From NCBI GenBank assembly GCA_029054965.1, contig JAIDEF010000009.1, forward strand, positions 1 to 20,771: a DNA stretch of 20,771 nt. The letters run 5' to 3'. Position numbers and translations under genes: made by a program. The notes under the pieces were generated by a model, which saw only the letters and a list, made by a program, of their open reading frames with translations, ran no database searches and was not told where the DNA came from. Source of the DNA: Eubacterium sp. (GTDB taxonomy: Bacteria; Bacillota; Clostridia; Oscillospirales; Acutalibacteraceae). Of this stretch, positions 6,023 through 14,895 are shown one piece after another (position 1 is the first letter of the stretch; each line of letters starts with the position of its first letter).

Positions 6023-8091
6023 TTTTTTCGTTTTCTCCTTCTGTAGATATTTATAATAGGTAATAAAATTGTAAATGGAATATTCCTGTAAAGCTTTATA
6101 TATAACTGTCTGTGTTTCTTTTTTTCTGTAGGAGATTGCAGCCTCGGCTGCTGAGCCTGTTGTTTACTGCATTCATAAAACTCCATACTATTATGTGAAG
6201 CACTAATAATTTTATGACCCTTTTCGGTATGAGTGATAACGAGAGACGTTCCCATTTGGTCATTTAGTTCAGGATAGACATCCTCAATTCCCCAGAAATC
6301 GCCGAGTGTGATATCACTGCTTCGCATTTCGTAGCAATACTTGCACTCGTAGCAGGACGGCCGGACGATGCTCTTGCTCACATATAAACTGCAGTCTGTG
6401 TCATCATTAAGTTTCCATGTATGTTCCTTGCCGTTTATATTGCAGGCAATCGTGCGACCTCTGTCCTTATTGCGTTTATCCCTGAAATAGTATGAAGTCA
6501 TTTCGCCGCCAAATTTGTTCTCAAGGTACTTAACATACTTATTCCATATTCCCAGAGATGGCACACCATAACATATCAAATCAACAATAAGCAAATTCTC
6601 ATATTCCTTACCGAGGTAGAATTTCAGCCCTTCGCATTGGCACGGCGTTCCCACAAACATTACAAAAACATCTCGCTCTAAAAGCTTTTTTATCTGTTTG
6701 TAGCTATTGCCTATTTTACTTTGAACATATTTTGTGCCCTGGATTTTTTTTATATCCACAGGACTATCAACTGCAATATGCTTTACAATGCCTCTCTCTT
6801 CCATTGCTGCGCCGAAAACAACTCCGTTTTTGTCAAACACATAGTTGGCCAGTACAGGAAAAATGCCGCCTGACGAGCTTGTATAACGCAAATCGTCATC
6901 ATATGCCCTTGCAGCATAAAAACCTTTGCAATTCTTTTCAAGGCGCTGGCTGTTAATCATCGGGCAAACACCCGTGCAAGCCTCGCAGCCGATACACAGT
7001 ATAGGATTTATTGAAGGATATGTGAAGCCCTCACTGTCAAGTCTCATTTCAATCGCATTGACCGGGCATATATTGCTGCAAGCCTCACACCCTGAACAGC
7101 TGCTCTTTTTGTTGATAAGATTGCGCGCTGACTGCGACCTGTGATGGTAACGGAAATAGCGGCTGCTCTTTCTGATGGTGTGAAGCACCTGAAGATATCC
7201 TCTGAAAATAAGCCTGCCGACAGCGTTCTTGTTAAAATGAGGCTTAATCCAGGCTTGCGCAAAAACTCTGCGGCGGTGCATTTTCCATTTATTTATTTTT
7301 CGCAGCTCTATTTCGTTGTGTATATCGCAAATTTCGGTAATATCGTCAACAAGTGCTTCAAAGTGCATAAACTTTTTCAGACTCTGCAGAAAATTCAGCT
7401 TTTGCACGGAATGGCTGTTATCGTGAACTCTGACCCTGTAAAGCTTTTTTGATATTGTTGCACAGGGGTAGCGATACAAATACGGCAGCAGCATCTGAAA
7501 ATTCTGACCCACAGGATATTCTGGTATTTTCCTATTAGGATATATGTTGAAAAACAGTGCAGATTTAAACATATAGCAGCCGCAGCTCACATATGACCTG
7601 GATTCAAGTATGTCCCAAAACAGATTTTCATTTTTGCCGCCGTCGATTTTTTCTCTCGGCTTTGCCTCTTCTCCTGTTTCGGCATCAAAATAATCGGGGA
7701 TTGAACGCACAGCATTATACTCGCTATGCGAATTCAAAAAGCCAACACGAATTTCAACGGAATATTTATTGAGAATATCATCACTGTCAGGCCAAATCAA
7801 GAATTCACCCTTAACATATTCAAGACCTCTGTTTATTGCTGCTGAGGCACTCTTATGGTCTGCCTGAATAAAAATATATTCAAAGCCCCTTTGCTTGAAT
7901 TTATCCTCATATTGTTTGGCGATTTCTGCTGTGCCGTCAGTTGAGCCGTCATTGACCAAAATCATCTGAATATGATTGTAGCTTTGATTTAATATAGAAT
8001 CGAGCATTTCGCCCAAATAAGCTTCATTATTGTAAACGGGAGTAACTATGGAAACAAGTCCTGTTGTGAAAGCAGTGTTTTTATTAGACAT
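6019..8091 (-). CDS. GT2 glycosyltransferase fused to 2[4Fe-4S] ferredoxin and FrhB domains
   Basis: A single 690-residue frame carries three modules. Residues 13-225 are a GT-A family 2 glycosyltransferase (VSIVTPVYNNEAYL, NDGSTDGT, and WPDSDD at 100-105 as the metal-binding motif). After a basic linker (226-328), residues 332-377 hold two complete 4Fe-4S motifs (C332, C335, C338, C342-P; C366, C369, C372, C376-P). From about 386 to 640 comes the coenzyme F420 hydrogenase/dehydrogenase beta-subunit-like part, with SSSGGIF (405-411), GTPCQCEGL (481-489), YGVPS and the cysteine cluster C580, C583, C586. FrhB-like proteins bind flavin and Fe-S and move electrons. In glycan clusters they usually occur as separate proteins next to pyruvyl transferases, as here. 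The fusion to GT2 suggests sugar transfer coupled to a redox step, but that reaction is unknown. The ATG follows the previous stop by four bases, with AAAGGA as ribosome site. Confidence 0.9.
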   Translation of the reverse strand: MSNKNTAFTTGLVSIVTPVYNNEAYLGEMLDSILNQSYNHIQMILVNDGSTDGTAEIAKQYEDKFKQRGFEYIFIQADHKSASAAINRGLEYVKGEFLIWPDSDDILNKYSVEIRVGFLNSHSEYNAVRSIPDYFDAETGEEAKPREKIDGGKNENLFWDILESRSYVSCGCYMFKSALFFNIYPNRKIPEYPVGQNFQMLLPYLYRYPCATISKKLYRVRVHDNSHSVQKLNFLQSLKKFMHFEALVDDITEICDIHNEIELRKINKWKMHRRRVFAQAWIKPHFNKNAVGRLIFRGYLQVLHTIRKSSRYFRYHHRSQSARNLINKKSSCSGCEACSNICPVNAIEMRLDSEGFTYPSINPILCIGCEACTGVCPMINSQRLEKNCKGFYAARAYDDDLRYTSSSGGIFPVLANYVFDKNGVVFGAAMEERGIVKHIAVDSPVDIKKIQGTKYVQSKIGNSYKQIKKLLERDVFVMFVGTPCQCEGLKFYLGKEYENLLIVDLICYGVPSLGIWNKYVKYLENKFGGEMTSYYFRDKRNKDRGRTIACNINGKEHTWKLNDDTDCSLYVSKSIVRPSCYECKYCYEMRSSDITLGDFWGIEDVYPELNDQMGTSLVITHTEKGHKIISASHNSMEFYECSKQQAQQPRLQSPTEKKKHRQLYIKLYRNIPFTILLPIINIYRRRKRKK

Positions 8092-8095
8092 AGCT

Positions 8096-9079
8096 TTATT
8101 CCTTTCTGAATAATGAATAATAAAGTGATTGCATTGCCAAAAAAGCCTTAGGGCTGATAAAACAAATCATATAAAGACTACGCCATTTTGCAGATTTGGT
8201 TTGTTTTATTTCACTTATAAGCTTTTTTCTGATTTCATTTGCAGCATGAAATTTGCCTTTTCTGAGTGCAAAGTGATAGTGCTCGCAAAGACGAAGGTAT
8301 GCTTTTTTGTTCCATTGAAGGGCATAATCATATTGTCCGCGTGCTGCTTCCTTTGCAGACATCAGATAAAACGCCTCAACATATGGTTCAAAATTTTCTA
8401 AATTGTTTTCCCATTTCTGGATGGAGTTGTCACTGTGAAAAAGATAATAATACAGCTTCTCGTCACAAACAGCGGTTTTTCCCTTGCGAAGCGCATATTC
8501 ATATACAAATACGGTATCTTCAGTATAAATGAGCTGCGAATTAAACAAAATTCCGTCAATAACACTTTTTCTGAAAAGTCTGCCCCCGATGGCATTGATG
8601 TGAGGAAAGGCTTCCGCAATCATCATCTTCATAAATTCATCCTCACTGAATTCTTCAAAGTGAGGATTTTTATTTACTGTCGGTGCAGGCGAATTAATAA
8701 CTTTTTTCATTTGCTGCTCATTAAGCTGCGCATATCTGCAAAATGCCATATTTATTTCTTCGTCATCCATTTTGGCTGAAAGTATTTTAAGCAAATCAGG
8801 ATGAATATAATCATCGCTGTCAATAAAGAAAATATATTCACCTTTTGAATTTTCAATGGCAAGATTACGAGCCGAAGAAACTCCCTTATGTGAAGCTTTA
8901 ATTAATTTTATTCTGCTGTCCTTATTCCTAAGACGCTCAACAATTTCTACTGTAGAATCTTCTGAGCCATCATCAACAACAAGCAATTCAAAATCAATAT
9001 ACGTTTGATTTAACACAGAAATAATGCAGTCTTCAATAAATTTTTCTCTGTTAAATACAGGTAAAATAACAGATATCAT
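8096..9079 (-). CDS. Family 2 glycosyltransferase
   Basis: This 327-residue GT-A glycosyltransferase opens with SVILPVFNREKFIEDC. It has VVDDGSEDST near 34-43, SSARNLAIE, and FFIDSDD (84-90) whose aspartates bind the metal and nucleotide-sugar. The later YTEDTVF is at the position of the family's acceptor-site ED motif. The C-terminal ~100 residues are helical and basic, a common membrane-association region, with no clear transmembrane span. It probably adds one sugar to the lipid-linked repeat unit in the cytoplasm. The ATG has a GGAG site and lies 51 bases after the flippase stop. Donor and acceptor cannot be deduced. Confidence 0.93.
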   Translation of the reverse strand: MISVILPVFNREKFIEDCIISVLNQTYIDFELLVVDDGSEDSTVEIVERLRNKDSRIKLIKASHKGVSSARNLAIENSKGEYIFFIDSDDYIHPDLLKILSAKMDDEEINMAFCRYAQLNEQQMKKVINSPAPTVNKNPHFEEFSEDEFMKMMIAEAFPHINAIGGRLFRKSVIDGILFNSQLIYTEDTVFVYEYALRKGKTAVCDEKLYYYLFHSDNSIQKWENNLENFEPYVEAFYLMSAKEAARGQYDYALQWNKKAYLRLCEHYHFALRKGKFHAANEIRKKLISEIKQTKSAKWRSLYMICFISPKAFLAMQSLYYSLFRKE

Positions 9080-9130
9080 ATTGTTTTCTCCAATAAAATA
9101 AAAATTAGTAAATAACTGTATATAAAAGTA

Positions 9131-10663
9131 TTAACCCTGTTTTTTTGTAATAAGCGACAGAACTTTTTTAACAAGTTCTCTAAAGTCAGGTGTTCTGAAA
9201 TATCTTATAAAATAGATTGCACTCATAATCAAAACACAGATTATACCCTTGATTATAAACATTACTACGCTGACCTCGGTAAGATTTTTAAGTGCAAAAT
9301 AACACAATACCATACCTAAAAGTGTCAGTAAGGCATTTATAATATAATTTTTGTAGTAAATAACCGGACTTGTATTAAAGAAATTTTTAAACAGAATTCT
9401 CGGTTCATACAAAAAGCAGGTAAGCATATTGGCAATGGTTGTGGCAAACAATATACCGCTTAATCCCATATATTTGCCGAGAACAATCGACAGCACTATA
9501 TTCACGCCAGCCGTGACAAGCATAATATATCGTATCTGCCTGTACATTCCCGTGCCTTCTCTGAAAATCCATACAGGGCGCATACAGATTGCATAAAATT
9601 GATAGAGCACAATTGCTGCTACTGTATACTTATCAAGCAGCATGTCTTTGCCAAGCCACAGGGTGATAAAATCCTGCATTAAAAATAACAGTCCTGCACA
9701 GACTACACCGCTAATCCAAAAGCTTGCGTTTTGCGCCTGATTAAATACACGGTATATATCCTTGCTTTTTGAGGTGGCAACAAGATTGCCGATACTTGGC
9801 GTAAGGGACATGAATATCAAGCCCAGAATAGCTTCAATATTATTTGCTATGGAATAGTAATTGGAATACATACCAACATAAACAGTGCCTATCATAATGG
9901 ACATCAGAATGTTATCTGTGCCGTTGAGAGCAACATAGGATGTTTTGTATATGGCAAGGGAAAGGAGATTTGAGCGTATGCGTTTTTTCTCCTCACCGTC
10001 TAACGCAGCCTTTTCTTTAATAAAGGAATATTCATGATTTGCAATATGCGCCACCATAATATTTCTTGTGACCACATAGACAACATCAATAATAAGGTAC
10101 GCAAGAAAGTTTTTGAATACAATGATTACGATTATCTCCAATATAGTTTTTGTAAAGGTAAACCATATTTCAACCTTATCAATAGTGGAGCTTTTCTGAT
10201 CTGCGTTTATAATAGAAGACTTATATGCAAAAAGATATGAAAATGCGTTTCTGCATATCATTATAACGTAATACAGATAAAGATGCGGAATATCCTGATC
10301 CATATTTACAATATACTTCAAAAACGGAATTAATCCCAGACCGACTACAGTTACAACTGCTGCTATTGCCCAATAAATTTTTTTGAAATAGCCGATTATT
10401 GCGGCCAGCGTTTTAGTGTCCTTTTCGGCAATCGGTTTATAAAGGCATACATTCATTGCCGTGCCTATGCCCAAATCAGCCAGGGATAAAAGCGTCAGCA
10501 CGTTGGCAAACAAGCTGTTAATTCCCAGGTATTCAATACCTATGTATTTTATGAAAATTCTCCTGCTTATTAAAACAAGAACAAGTGTAACCAGCTTTTT
10601 AGCAACAGCGAACAGTGCATTTCGCCTTGCATTTTCAGTTCTGCTCTTCTCATTTAAAGACAT
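9131..10663 (-). CDS. Wzx-type oligosaccharide flippase
   Basis: This 510-residue, very hydrophobic protein has roughly 12-14 membrane segments of the MOP/polysaccharide-transport (PST) type. The N-terminus is typical of Wzx/RfbX proteins: a short basic leader, ARRNALFAVAKKLVTLVL, and RRIFIKYIGIEYLGINSLF. It would turn undecaprenyl-pyrophosphate-linked repeat units to the outer face of the membrane for polymerisation. Its presence supports Wzx/Wzy-type assembly rather than an ABC-transporter route. It follows a 130-base gap, one of the few real gaps in the operon, and its Shine-Dalgarno (GGAAAGG) is about 14 bases from the ATG, rather far. A separate internal promoter is possible but I do not see a strong one. 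Confidence 0.92.
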   Translation of the reverse strand: MSLNEKSRTENARRNALFAVAKKLVTLVLVLISRRIFIKYIGIEYLGINSLFANVLTLLSLADLGIGTAMNVCLYKPIAEKDTKTLAAIIGYFKKIYWAIAAVVTVVGLGLIPFLKYIVNMDQDIPHLYLYYVIMICRNAFSYLFAYKSSIINADQKSSTIDKVEIWFTFTKTILEIIVIIVFKNFLAYLIIDVVYVVTRNIMVAHIANHEYSFIKEKAALDGEEKKRIRSNLLSLAIYKTSYVALNGTDNILMSIMIGTVYVGMYSNYYSIANNIEAILGLIFMSLTPSIGNLVATSKSKDIYRVFNQAQNASFWISGVVCAGLLFLMQDFITLWLGKDMLLDKYTVAAIVLYQFYAICMRPVWIFREGTGMYRQIRYIMLVTAGVNIVLSIVLGKYMGLSGILFATTIANMLTCFLYEPRILFKNFFNTSPVIYYKNYIINALLTLLGMVLCYFALKNLTEVSVVMFIIKGIICVLIMSAIYFIRYFRTPDFRELVKKVLSLITKKQG

Positions 10664-10683
10664 ACTGATTTCAATAACCTTTC

Positions 10684-10727
10684 CGGCTACAAACAGTATT
10701 TAAAAATTATATGCCTTGTTGTAGCCG
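10684..10727 (-). other. Stem-loop in the sensor-flippase gap
   Basis: CGGCTACAA (10684-10692) and TTGTAGCCG (10719-10727) form a perfect 9-bp stem around a 26-base AT-rich loop. In the direction of transcription no T-run follows, so it is not a standard terminator. The loop contains a TATAAT-like sequence on the minus strand without a good -35. It could be an mRNA processing or stabilising hairpin. Confidence 0.4.
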
Positions 10728-10793
10728 AAAAAAGCATATAACGAGAATTTTGAGGACAACTTAATCGGATTAATGTTTCATACTAATCTTCTT

Positions 10794-11498
10794 TCAGTTG
10801 TGCCTGTGGTAAAGCTTTAAATAATCATCAAGACAATCTATTGACGATAAAATTCGTTTTTTAATAAAAACAGCCGTGCTTAAAGCTATCAATAATGTCG
10901 GCACAGATACGATAACAGCCAGACGCTTGATGAAATCGGCTCTGTTTGCATATGCCTCGTCCATATCAATATCGCAGCCCACATAGCACACACAATTACC
11001 TCTCAAATCAAAAACAGGCAAAAGCGAGGTCATATAAAACTGACCGTCATAGCTTGTTTCAAACGCATCAGGTGTTTTGCCGTCACAAAGCAAATCCTTA
11101 TATTTCTTAAGTGGGGACGGATAAGGTATGATTTCGCCGATTCTATAATCTGCATCTGTATCAACAAGCAGGTGCATGCCGTCACGCTGCATATCGTAAA
11201 TATAGATATGCTCAAGATTAGGTATTTGCTCAAGTGTGTTTTTAACCTGATTTTTCAGTACAGCATACTGTTGATCAGCCTTGCCTTCCTGCATTTCGTC
11301 AACAATATTACCGTCAACTGAGGACGCAATAACAAGTGCGGTACCGTTGCATATTCTTGAATAGCTTTCTCTTATATCCTTTGTATAAACATAGCCTGCA
11401 ACGCCGATTACCAACGAATCAATAATAATCGTCATCAGCAAAAACAGCACGACTACCATACTATGAGATTTGCCGCTTTTTATCTTTTTTCTTTTCAT
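10794..11498 (-). CDS. Membrane sensor-only protein, paralogue of the adjacent HD-GYP protein
   Basis: The 234-residue protein has a basic N-terminus, membrane span 1 (about 13-37), an extracellular domain (38-190) and membrane span 2 (about 192-212). It ends only some 20 residues into the cytoplasm. The outer domain parallels that of the preceding HD-GYP-like gene: IYIYDMQRDGMHLLVDT here against IAIYQMREDGMYTIYNT there, and YDG...PVFDLRGNCVCYVG against YDG...PIFDSNGKCAAYAC. No catalytic or signalling output domain follows, and none is readable past the stop, so this is not a simple frameshift. It may form heterodimers with the full-length sensor or act as a ligand-binding accessory. A GAGGG ribosome site precedes the ATG, 19 bases after the upstream stop. 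The family (Cache-like) is inferred from topology only. Confidence 0.8.
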   Translation of the reverse strand: MKRKKIKSGKSHSMVVVLFLLMTIIIDSLVIGVAGYVYTKDIRESYSRICNGTALVIASSVDGNIVDEMQEGKADQQYAVLKNQVKNTLEQIPNLEHIYIYDMQRDGMHLLVDTDADYRIGEIIPYPSPLKKYKDLLCDGKTPDAFETSYDGQFYMTSLLPVFDLRGNCVCYVGCDIDMDEAYANRADFIKRLAVIVSVPTLLIALSTAVFIKKRILSSIDCLDDYLKLYHRHN

Positions 11499-11517
11499 AT
11501 ATCCCTCACTACAGACA

Positions 11518-12966
11518 TTAAGAATTATATTCTTTAATAATTTTATCCTTAATACGAATAAAGCATTTTAAAATATCAGGGTCAAAATGTCCTTCGTCCT
11601 GCGAAATCATTTCAAATGCCTTTTCAGGATTTATTGCTGAACGATAACATTTTTTCTGCACAATGGCATCGAAGGTATCAACTATGGCAACAATCCTGGC
11701 AGCAAGCGGAATATCCTCACCACTCAGCTGTGCCATATACCCGCTGCCATCGTAGTGCTCATGATGATAAAGAGCAATGTCATAAGCAACATCAAGATGC
11801 TTTGCTTTCGGCATTGACTTTTTGACATTGGCTATAATATCTGCACCATATTGAACGTGATTTTTAATGATATTAAATTCATCATCTGAAAGACTTGATG
11901 GCTTATATATAATTTCATCAGGCACGCAAAGCTTACCTATATCGTGAAGCGGTGCTGCAAGCTCTAACATTTTAATCATATCGGTGTCTAACTCCTGCGA
12001 AAACTTTTCATCCATTGAAAGCTCTTCACAAAGTATTCTCGTATATGCGCCAATATGATCCTTATACTCCTCTGAAACAACGTCGGAGCGCCCCATAACG
12101 GAGGCGAAGGTGCGAATCACATCTCTCTGATACTTATGATTTTGGGTGTCTATACCGATTTTTTCCTCAAACACTTTGGCTGACGACTTTAAAATTTTCT
12201 GCAAATCGGAAACAGAATAATAATTGTTGAATGCCAGCTTACGCATATGATTTATACAGTCCCTTCTGAGGGGATTTTCCATATCGAGGCTCAGTCTGTT
12301 TATCGGGTTGACTATTTTAATTTTGATATAAACAAAAATGAGCAGATAAAGTGCTGTTATAATTACAAAAAGCACCATACCAAAGGATTTTACAAAGCCT
12401 GTTCGCTCTGCCGTAATCGTGTTCATTGATATGCCGCTGCAGGCATAGGCGGCACATTTGCCGTTTGAATCAAAAATAGGCATACAGTAGGTCAGAACCT
12501 TGCCGTCATAGCCGTTTACAAATATGTTTTCAACCTTTTCACCGGCTAAAAACTCCTCTTTGTAAACATCCCATTTATTATCGTAACTGACAACATTGCC
12601 CAAATCACGCCTTAATAGGGTTGATTTGGTATTATAAATGGTATACATACCATCCTCTCTCATCTGATATATGGCAATTGAGTCCAGATAAGGGATGTTA
12701 TTGTTGAGTTCTTCAAGCTTGTTGGTAGCTTGAATATAGCTGTGAGTATGCTCTCCCTTCAGCCAGATATCAACGCTGTCTGCATCAAATGAGCCTGCCA
12801 CAACATGAGAAACGGTTTTGCAAAGATTGGCATATCTTGTTTCAATCGCATTTGAATACAGGAAGGCAGAACTGACTATTGTAATAATATAAATTGCCAC
12901 ACACATAAGAAAGCTTACAATGATATATCTGAAACTCAATGAATTTTTAAATTTAGCTTTTTTCAT
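11518..12966 (-). CDS. Membrane sensor with HD-GYP-like c-di-GMP phosphodiesterase domain
   Basis: This 482-residue protein has span 1 (about 14-36), an extracellular sensor domain (37-190), span 2 (about 194-216), a short linker and a cytoplasmic HD domain (about 283-475). Metal-site residues include H304, the HD pair H341-D342 with K345 (HDIGK), H370 and the HHEHYDGSG stretch (401-409). D430 and D433 lie in VDTFDAI. The signature that reads GYP in canonical HD-GYP enzymes is GYM here (409-411). HD-GYP proteins hydrolyse c-di-GMP (some act on cGAMP), and the variant may still be active. Its place inside a glycan operon suggests control of polysaccharide output by an external signal. It starts 20 bases after the licD-like gene with a GAGGAG site. 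No GGDEF cyclase is in view. Confidence 0.9.
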   Translation of the reverse strand: MKKAKFKNSLSFRYIIVSFLMCVAIYIITIVSSAFLYSNAIETRYANLCKTVSHVVAGSFDADSVDIWLKGEHTHSYIQATNKLEELNNNIPYLDSIAIYQMREDGMYTIYNTKSTLLRRDLGNVVSYDNKWDVYKEEFLAGEKVENIFVNGYDGKVLTYCMPIFDSNGKCAAYACSGISMNTITAERTGFVKSFGMVLFVIITALYLLIFVYIKIKIVNPINRLSLDMENPLRRDCINHMRKLAFNNYYSVSDLQKILKSSAKVFEEKIGIDTQNHKYQRDVIRTFASVMGRSDVVSEEYKDHIGAYTRILCEELSMDEKFSQELDTDMIKMLELAAPLHDIGKLCVPDEIIYKPSSLSDDEFNIIKNHVQYGADIIANVKKSMPKAKHLDVAYDIALYHHEHYDGSGYMAQLSGEDIPLAARIVAIVDTFDAIVQKKCYRSAINPEKAFEMISQDEGHFDPDILKCFIRIKDKIIKEYNS

Positions 12967-12986
12967 ATAAATTCAAGTATCTCCTC

Positions 12987-13817
12987 TTACGAATTAACTG
13001 TTTCATCCTCAATAATGTATGCATCAAATTTTACATACTGCTCTTCCTTGGGGGGAAGCTTCATATAGTCGCCGTATAAATGAGTGAGCACATCGTCGTA
13101 TCGGTCAAGTCCCCAGAGATAGGTATCCTCAAACGGCATAAGAATTCTTTTTTCAAAATATTCGCTTGGCATTGCCTCTTTGTCATAATCATATCTGCCT
13201 GCCAAGGCACCGCACATAGCGGTTTTTGTATCATCATACAGCCTCAGCTGTTTATCGTATGAGTCAATTAATGATGAAAGTGAAATCAGTCTGAACAGTT
13301 TTGATCTGATTACTGATGCTATTCTCTTGACAATCAAACCATTATATTTATAACCGGTGCGGTAATAAATGATTTTCCTCAGTCGGTTTATCTCTTTCTT
13401 ATGGGCAATTCGGCTTTTTTCATTATCAGGAACATTGTCAAAGGGAATAATGTCCACATAAATAAATTTGCAATCCTTTATATGATCTCTCATAAAATCA
13501 TAGCTGTATGTATTGACGGCACCAATTCTTGTGATTGGAAATTCAAATTCGCCAAATGCTTCATTGTTAATTAATACAAATTTATTACCCAGTGCACCTG
13601 CCTTGCAGATGGATATGAATTTATCATAATCCTCTCTGAGCATTCCGAAGTCTATATCATAATCCCAGGGAATAAAGCCCTTGTGGCGAACAGCACCGAG
13701 TAATGTACCCGATACCATAAAATACTTAATATCGTTTGCCTCGCAGACATTATGAATGGATTTTGCCATATTAAGTTGTAATGCCTGCATTTGCGGCAGT
13801 GTAAGTTTCTTTTTCAT
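12987..13817 (-). CDS. LicD family phosphotransferase
   Basis: This 276-residue protein carries the LicD signature at 37-58: GTLLGAVRHKGFIPWDYDID, with D52, D54 and D56 as the presumed catalytic and metal-binding aspartates. LicD-family enzymes transfer a phospho-group from a CDP-activated donor onto a sugar. Pneumococcal LicD transfers phosphocholine and the related animal fukutin transfers ribitol phosphate. The same operon encodes an IspD/TarI-like cytidylyltransferase and an SDR two genes upstream, so a CDP-alditol or similar donor made locally is likelier than choline; no choline kinase or transporter is present. It should act in the cytoplasm on lipid-linked units. It sits 69 bases after the upstream GT2 gene with an AGGTG ribosome site. 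Confidence 0.92.
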   Translation of the reverse strand: MKKKLTLPQMQALQLNMAKSIHNVCEANDIKYFMVSGTLLGAVRHKGFIPWDYDIDFGMLREDYDKFISICKAGALGNKFVLINNEAFGEFEFPITRIGAVNTYSYDFMRDHIKDCKFIYVDIIPFDNVPDNEKSRIAHKKEINRLRKIIYYRTGYKYNGLIVKRIASVIRSKLFRLISLSSLIDSYDKQLRLYDDTKTAMCGALAGRYDYDKEAMPSEYFEKRILMPFEDTYLWGLDRYDDVLTHLYGDYMKLPPKEEQYVKFDAYIIEDETVNS

Positions 13818-13886
13818 ATATGCACCTGTATTCAGTTATATTTGAGCCTTACAAGTGAGAATGGAACAATTACACGAATCAGCGTT

Positions 13887-14891
13887 TTATCCTTTTTTTA
13901 TAATCCTTACGATTTTACTTCTGACATTTTTATAAAAGAGCTGTATTCTCAATATATGTCTGTGAAAGCAAAGCGGCGTTACGGAATACAAAACGAAATC
14001 TCGTTTATACTGATTTGGGTAGCCCTCAAGACTCATAGAATATTTCAAATTTTTTCTTATTTCTTTAACTAACTGCCTGCCTCTTGTGTCATTGTATAGC
14101 CCTGACTCAAGCATAGATATATATATTCTAAAGCAGCGAAGTACATAGTTTGAGAGGAATTTTTCATAAAATGCAGTTTCCTCAAACAACCTGCATATAT
14201 CCTGCCAGGCATAAAATTCAGTGAATTTTTTATCATCGAATTTGCCGTGGCAAGCCGACTGCGGATAAAGCACATAGCAATAAAGCTTTTCCTTAATATA
14301 CTTTACTCTTCTGCATTTTTTGAATATCGAAAAAAAGAATAACGAATCCTCGCAAACATAATAATCGGTGTTAAATCTAAGTGATCCTACAAGCTTTGCT
14401 CTGTACAGAACACCCCATACCCAAAAATGGAGATAGCGCCAATGCATATTGCGCATATCATCCGTGTCAAGCACAATTGACTCGTCAAGCTTATGCGGCC
14501 AGTATTGATCAAGGCTGCCGTCGGGATTATACGCTTCAGCCTTGCTGATAACAAGGTCAATATCTTCGCTCATATTTTCATATAGATTCAGAATATAATT
14601 TTTTTCAATATAATCATCAGAATCAACAAAGACAAAAAATTCACCGCCGGCTATATCAAGTGCCATATTTCTTGATGATGAGACACCCTCGTTAGCCTTG
14701 TGAATGACCTTTATTCTGCAGTCTTTTTCTTCAAATGCATCACAAATTGCACCTGAATTATCTGTCGAGCTATCGTCAACAAGGAGTATTTCAAGATTTT
14801 TGTATGTTTGATTGATAATTGATTTGATGCACCTGTCAAGATACTGTTCTGAATTGTAAACAGGTACAATTACACTGATTAATTCATTCAT
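13887..14891 (-). CDS. Family 2 glycosyltransferase
   Basis: This 334-residue GT-A enzyme contains ISVIVPVYNSEQYLDRC (5-21), LLVDDSSTDNSG (36-47), SSSRNMALD and FVFVDSDDYI (86-95) with the metal-binding D90-S-D92-D93. A CEDSLFF motif near 190-197 is the usual acceptor-side ED. The C-terminus is basic and helical, as in many membrane-associated GT2 proteins. It lies between the SDR and LicD genes, four bases after the SDR stop, and its ribosome site is weak, which suggests coupled translation. It likely adds a sugar to the growing repeat unit; the sugar is unknown. Confidence 0.93.
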   Translation of the reverse strand: MNELISVIVPVYNSEQYLDRCIKSIINQTYKNLEILLVDDSSTDNSGAICDAFEEKDCRIKVIHKANEGVSSSRNMALDIAGGEFFVFVDSDDYIEKNYILNLYENMSEDIDLVISKAEAYNPDGSLDQYWPHKLDESIVLDTDDMRNMHWRYLHFWVWGVLYRAKLVGSLRFNTDYYVCEDSLFFFSIFKKCRRVKYIKEKLYCYVLYPQSACHGKFDDKKFTEFYAWQDICRLFEETAFYEKFLSNYVLRCFRIYISMLESGLYNDTRGRQLVKEIRKNLKYSMSLEGYPNQYKRDFVLYSVTPLCFHRHILRIQLFYKNVRSKIVRIIKKG

Positions 14892-14895
14892 ATTT

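Noticed and set aside
10690..10730. TATAAT on the minus strand as an internal promoter for the flippase
   Set aside because: The position 17 bases upstream has only a T-run and no recognisable -35 box.
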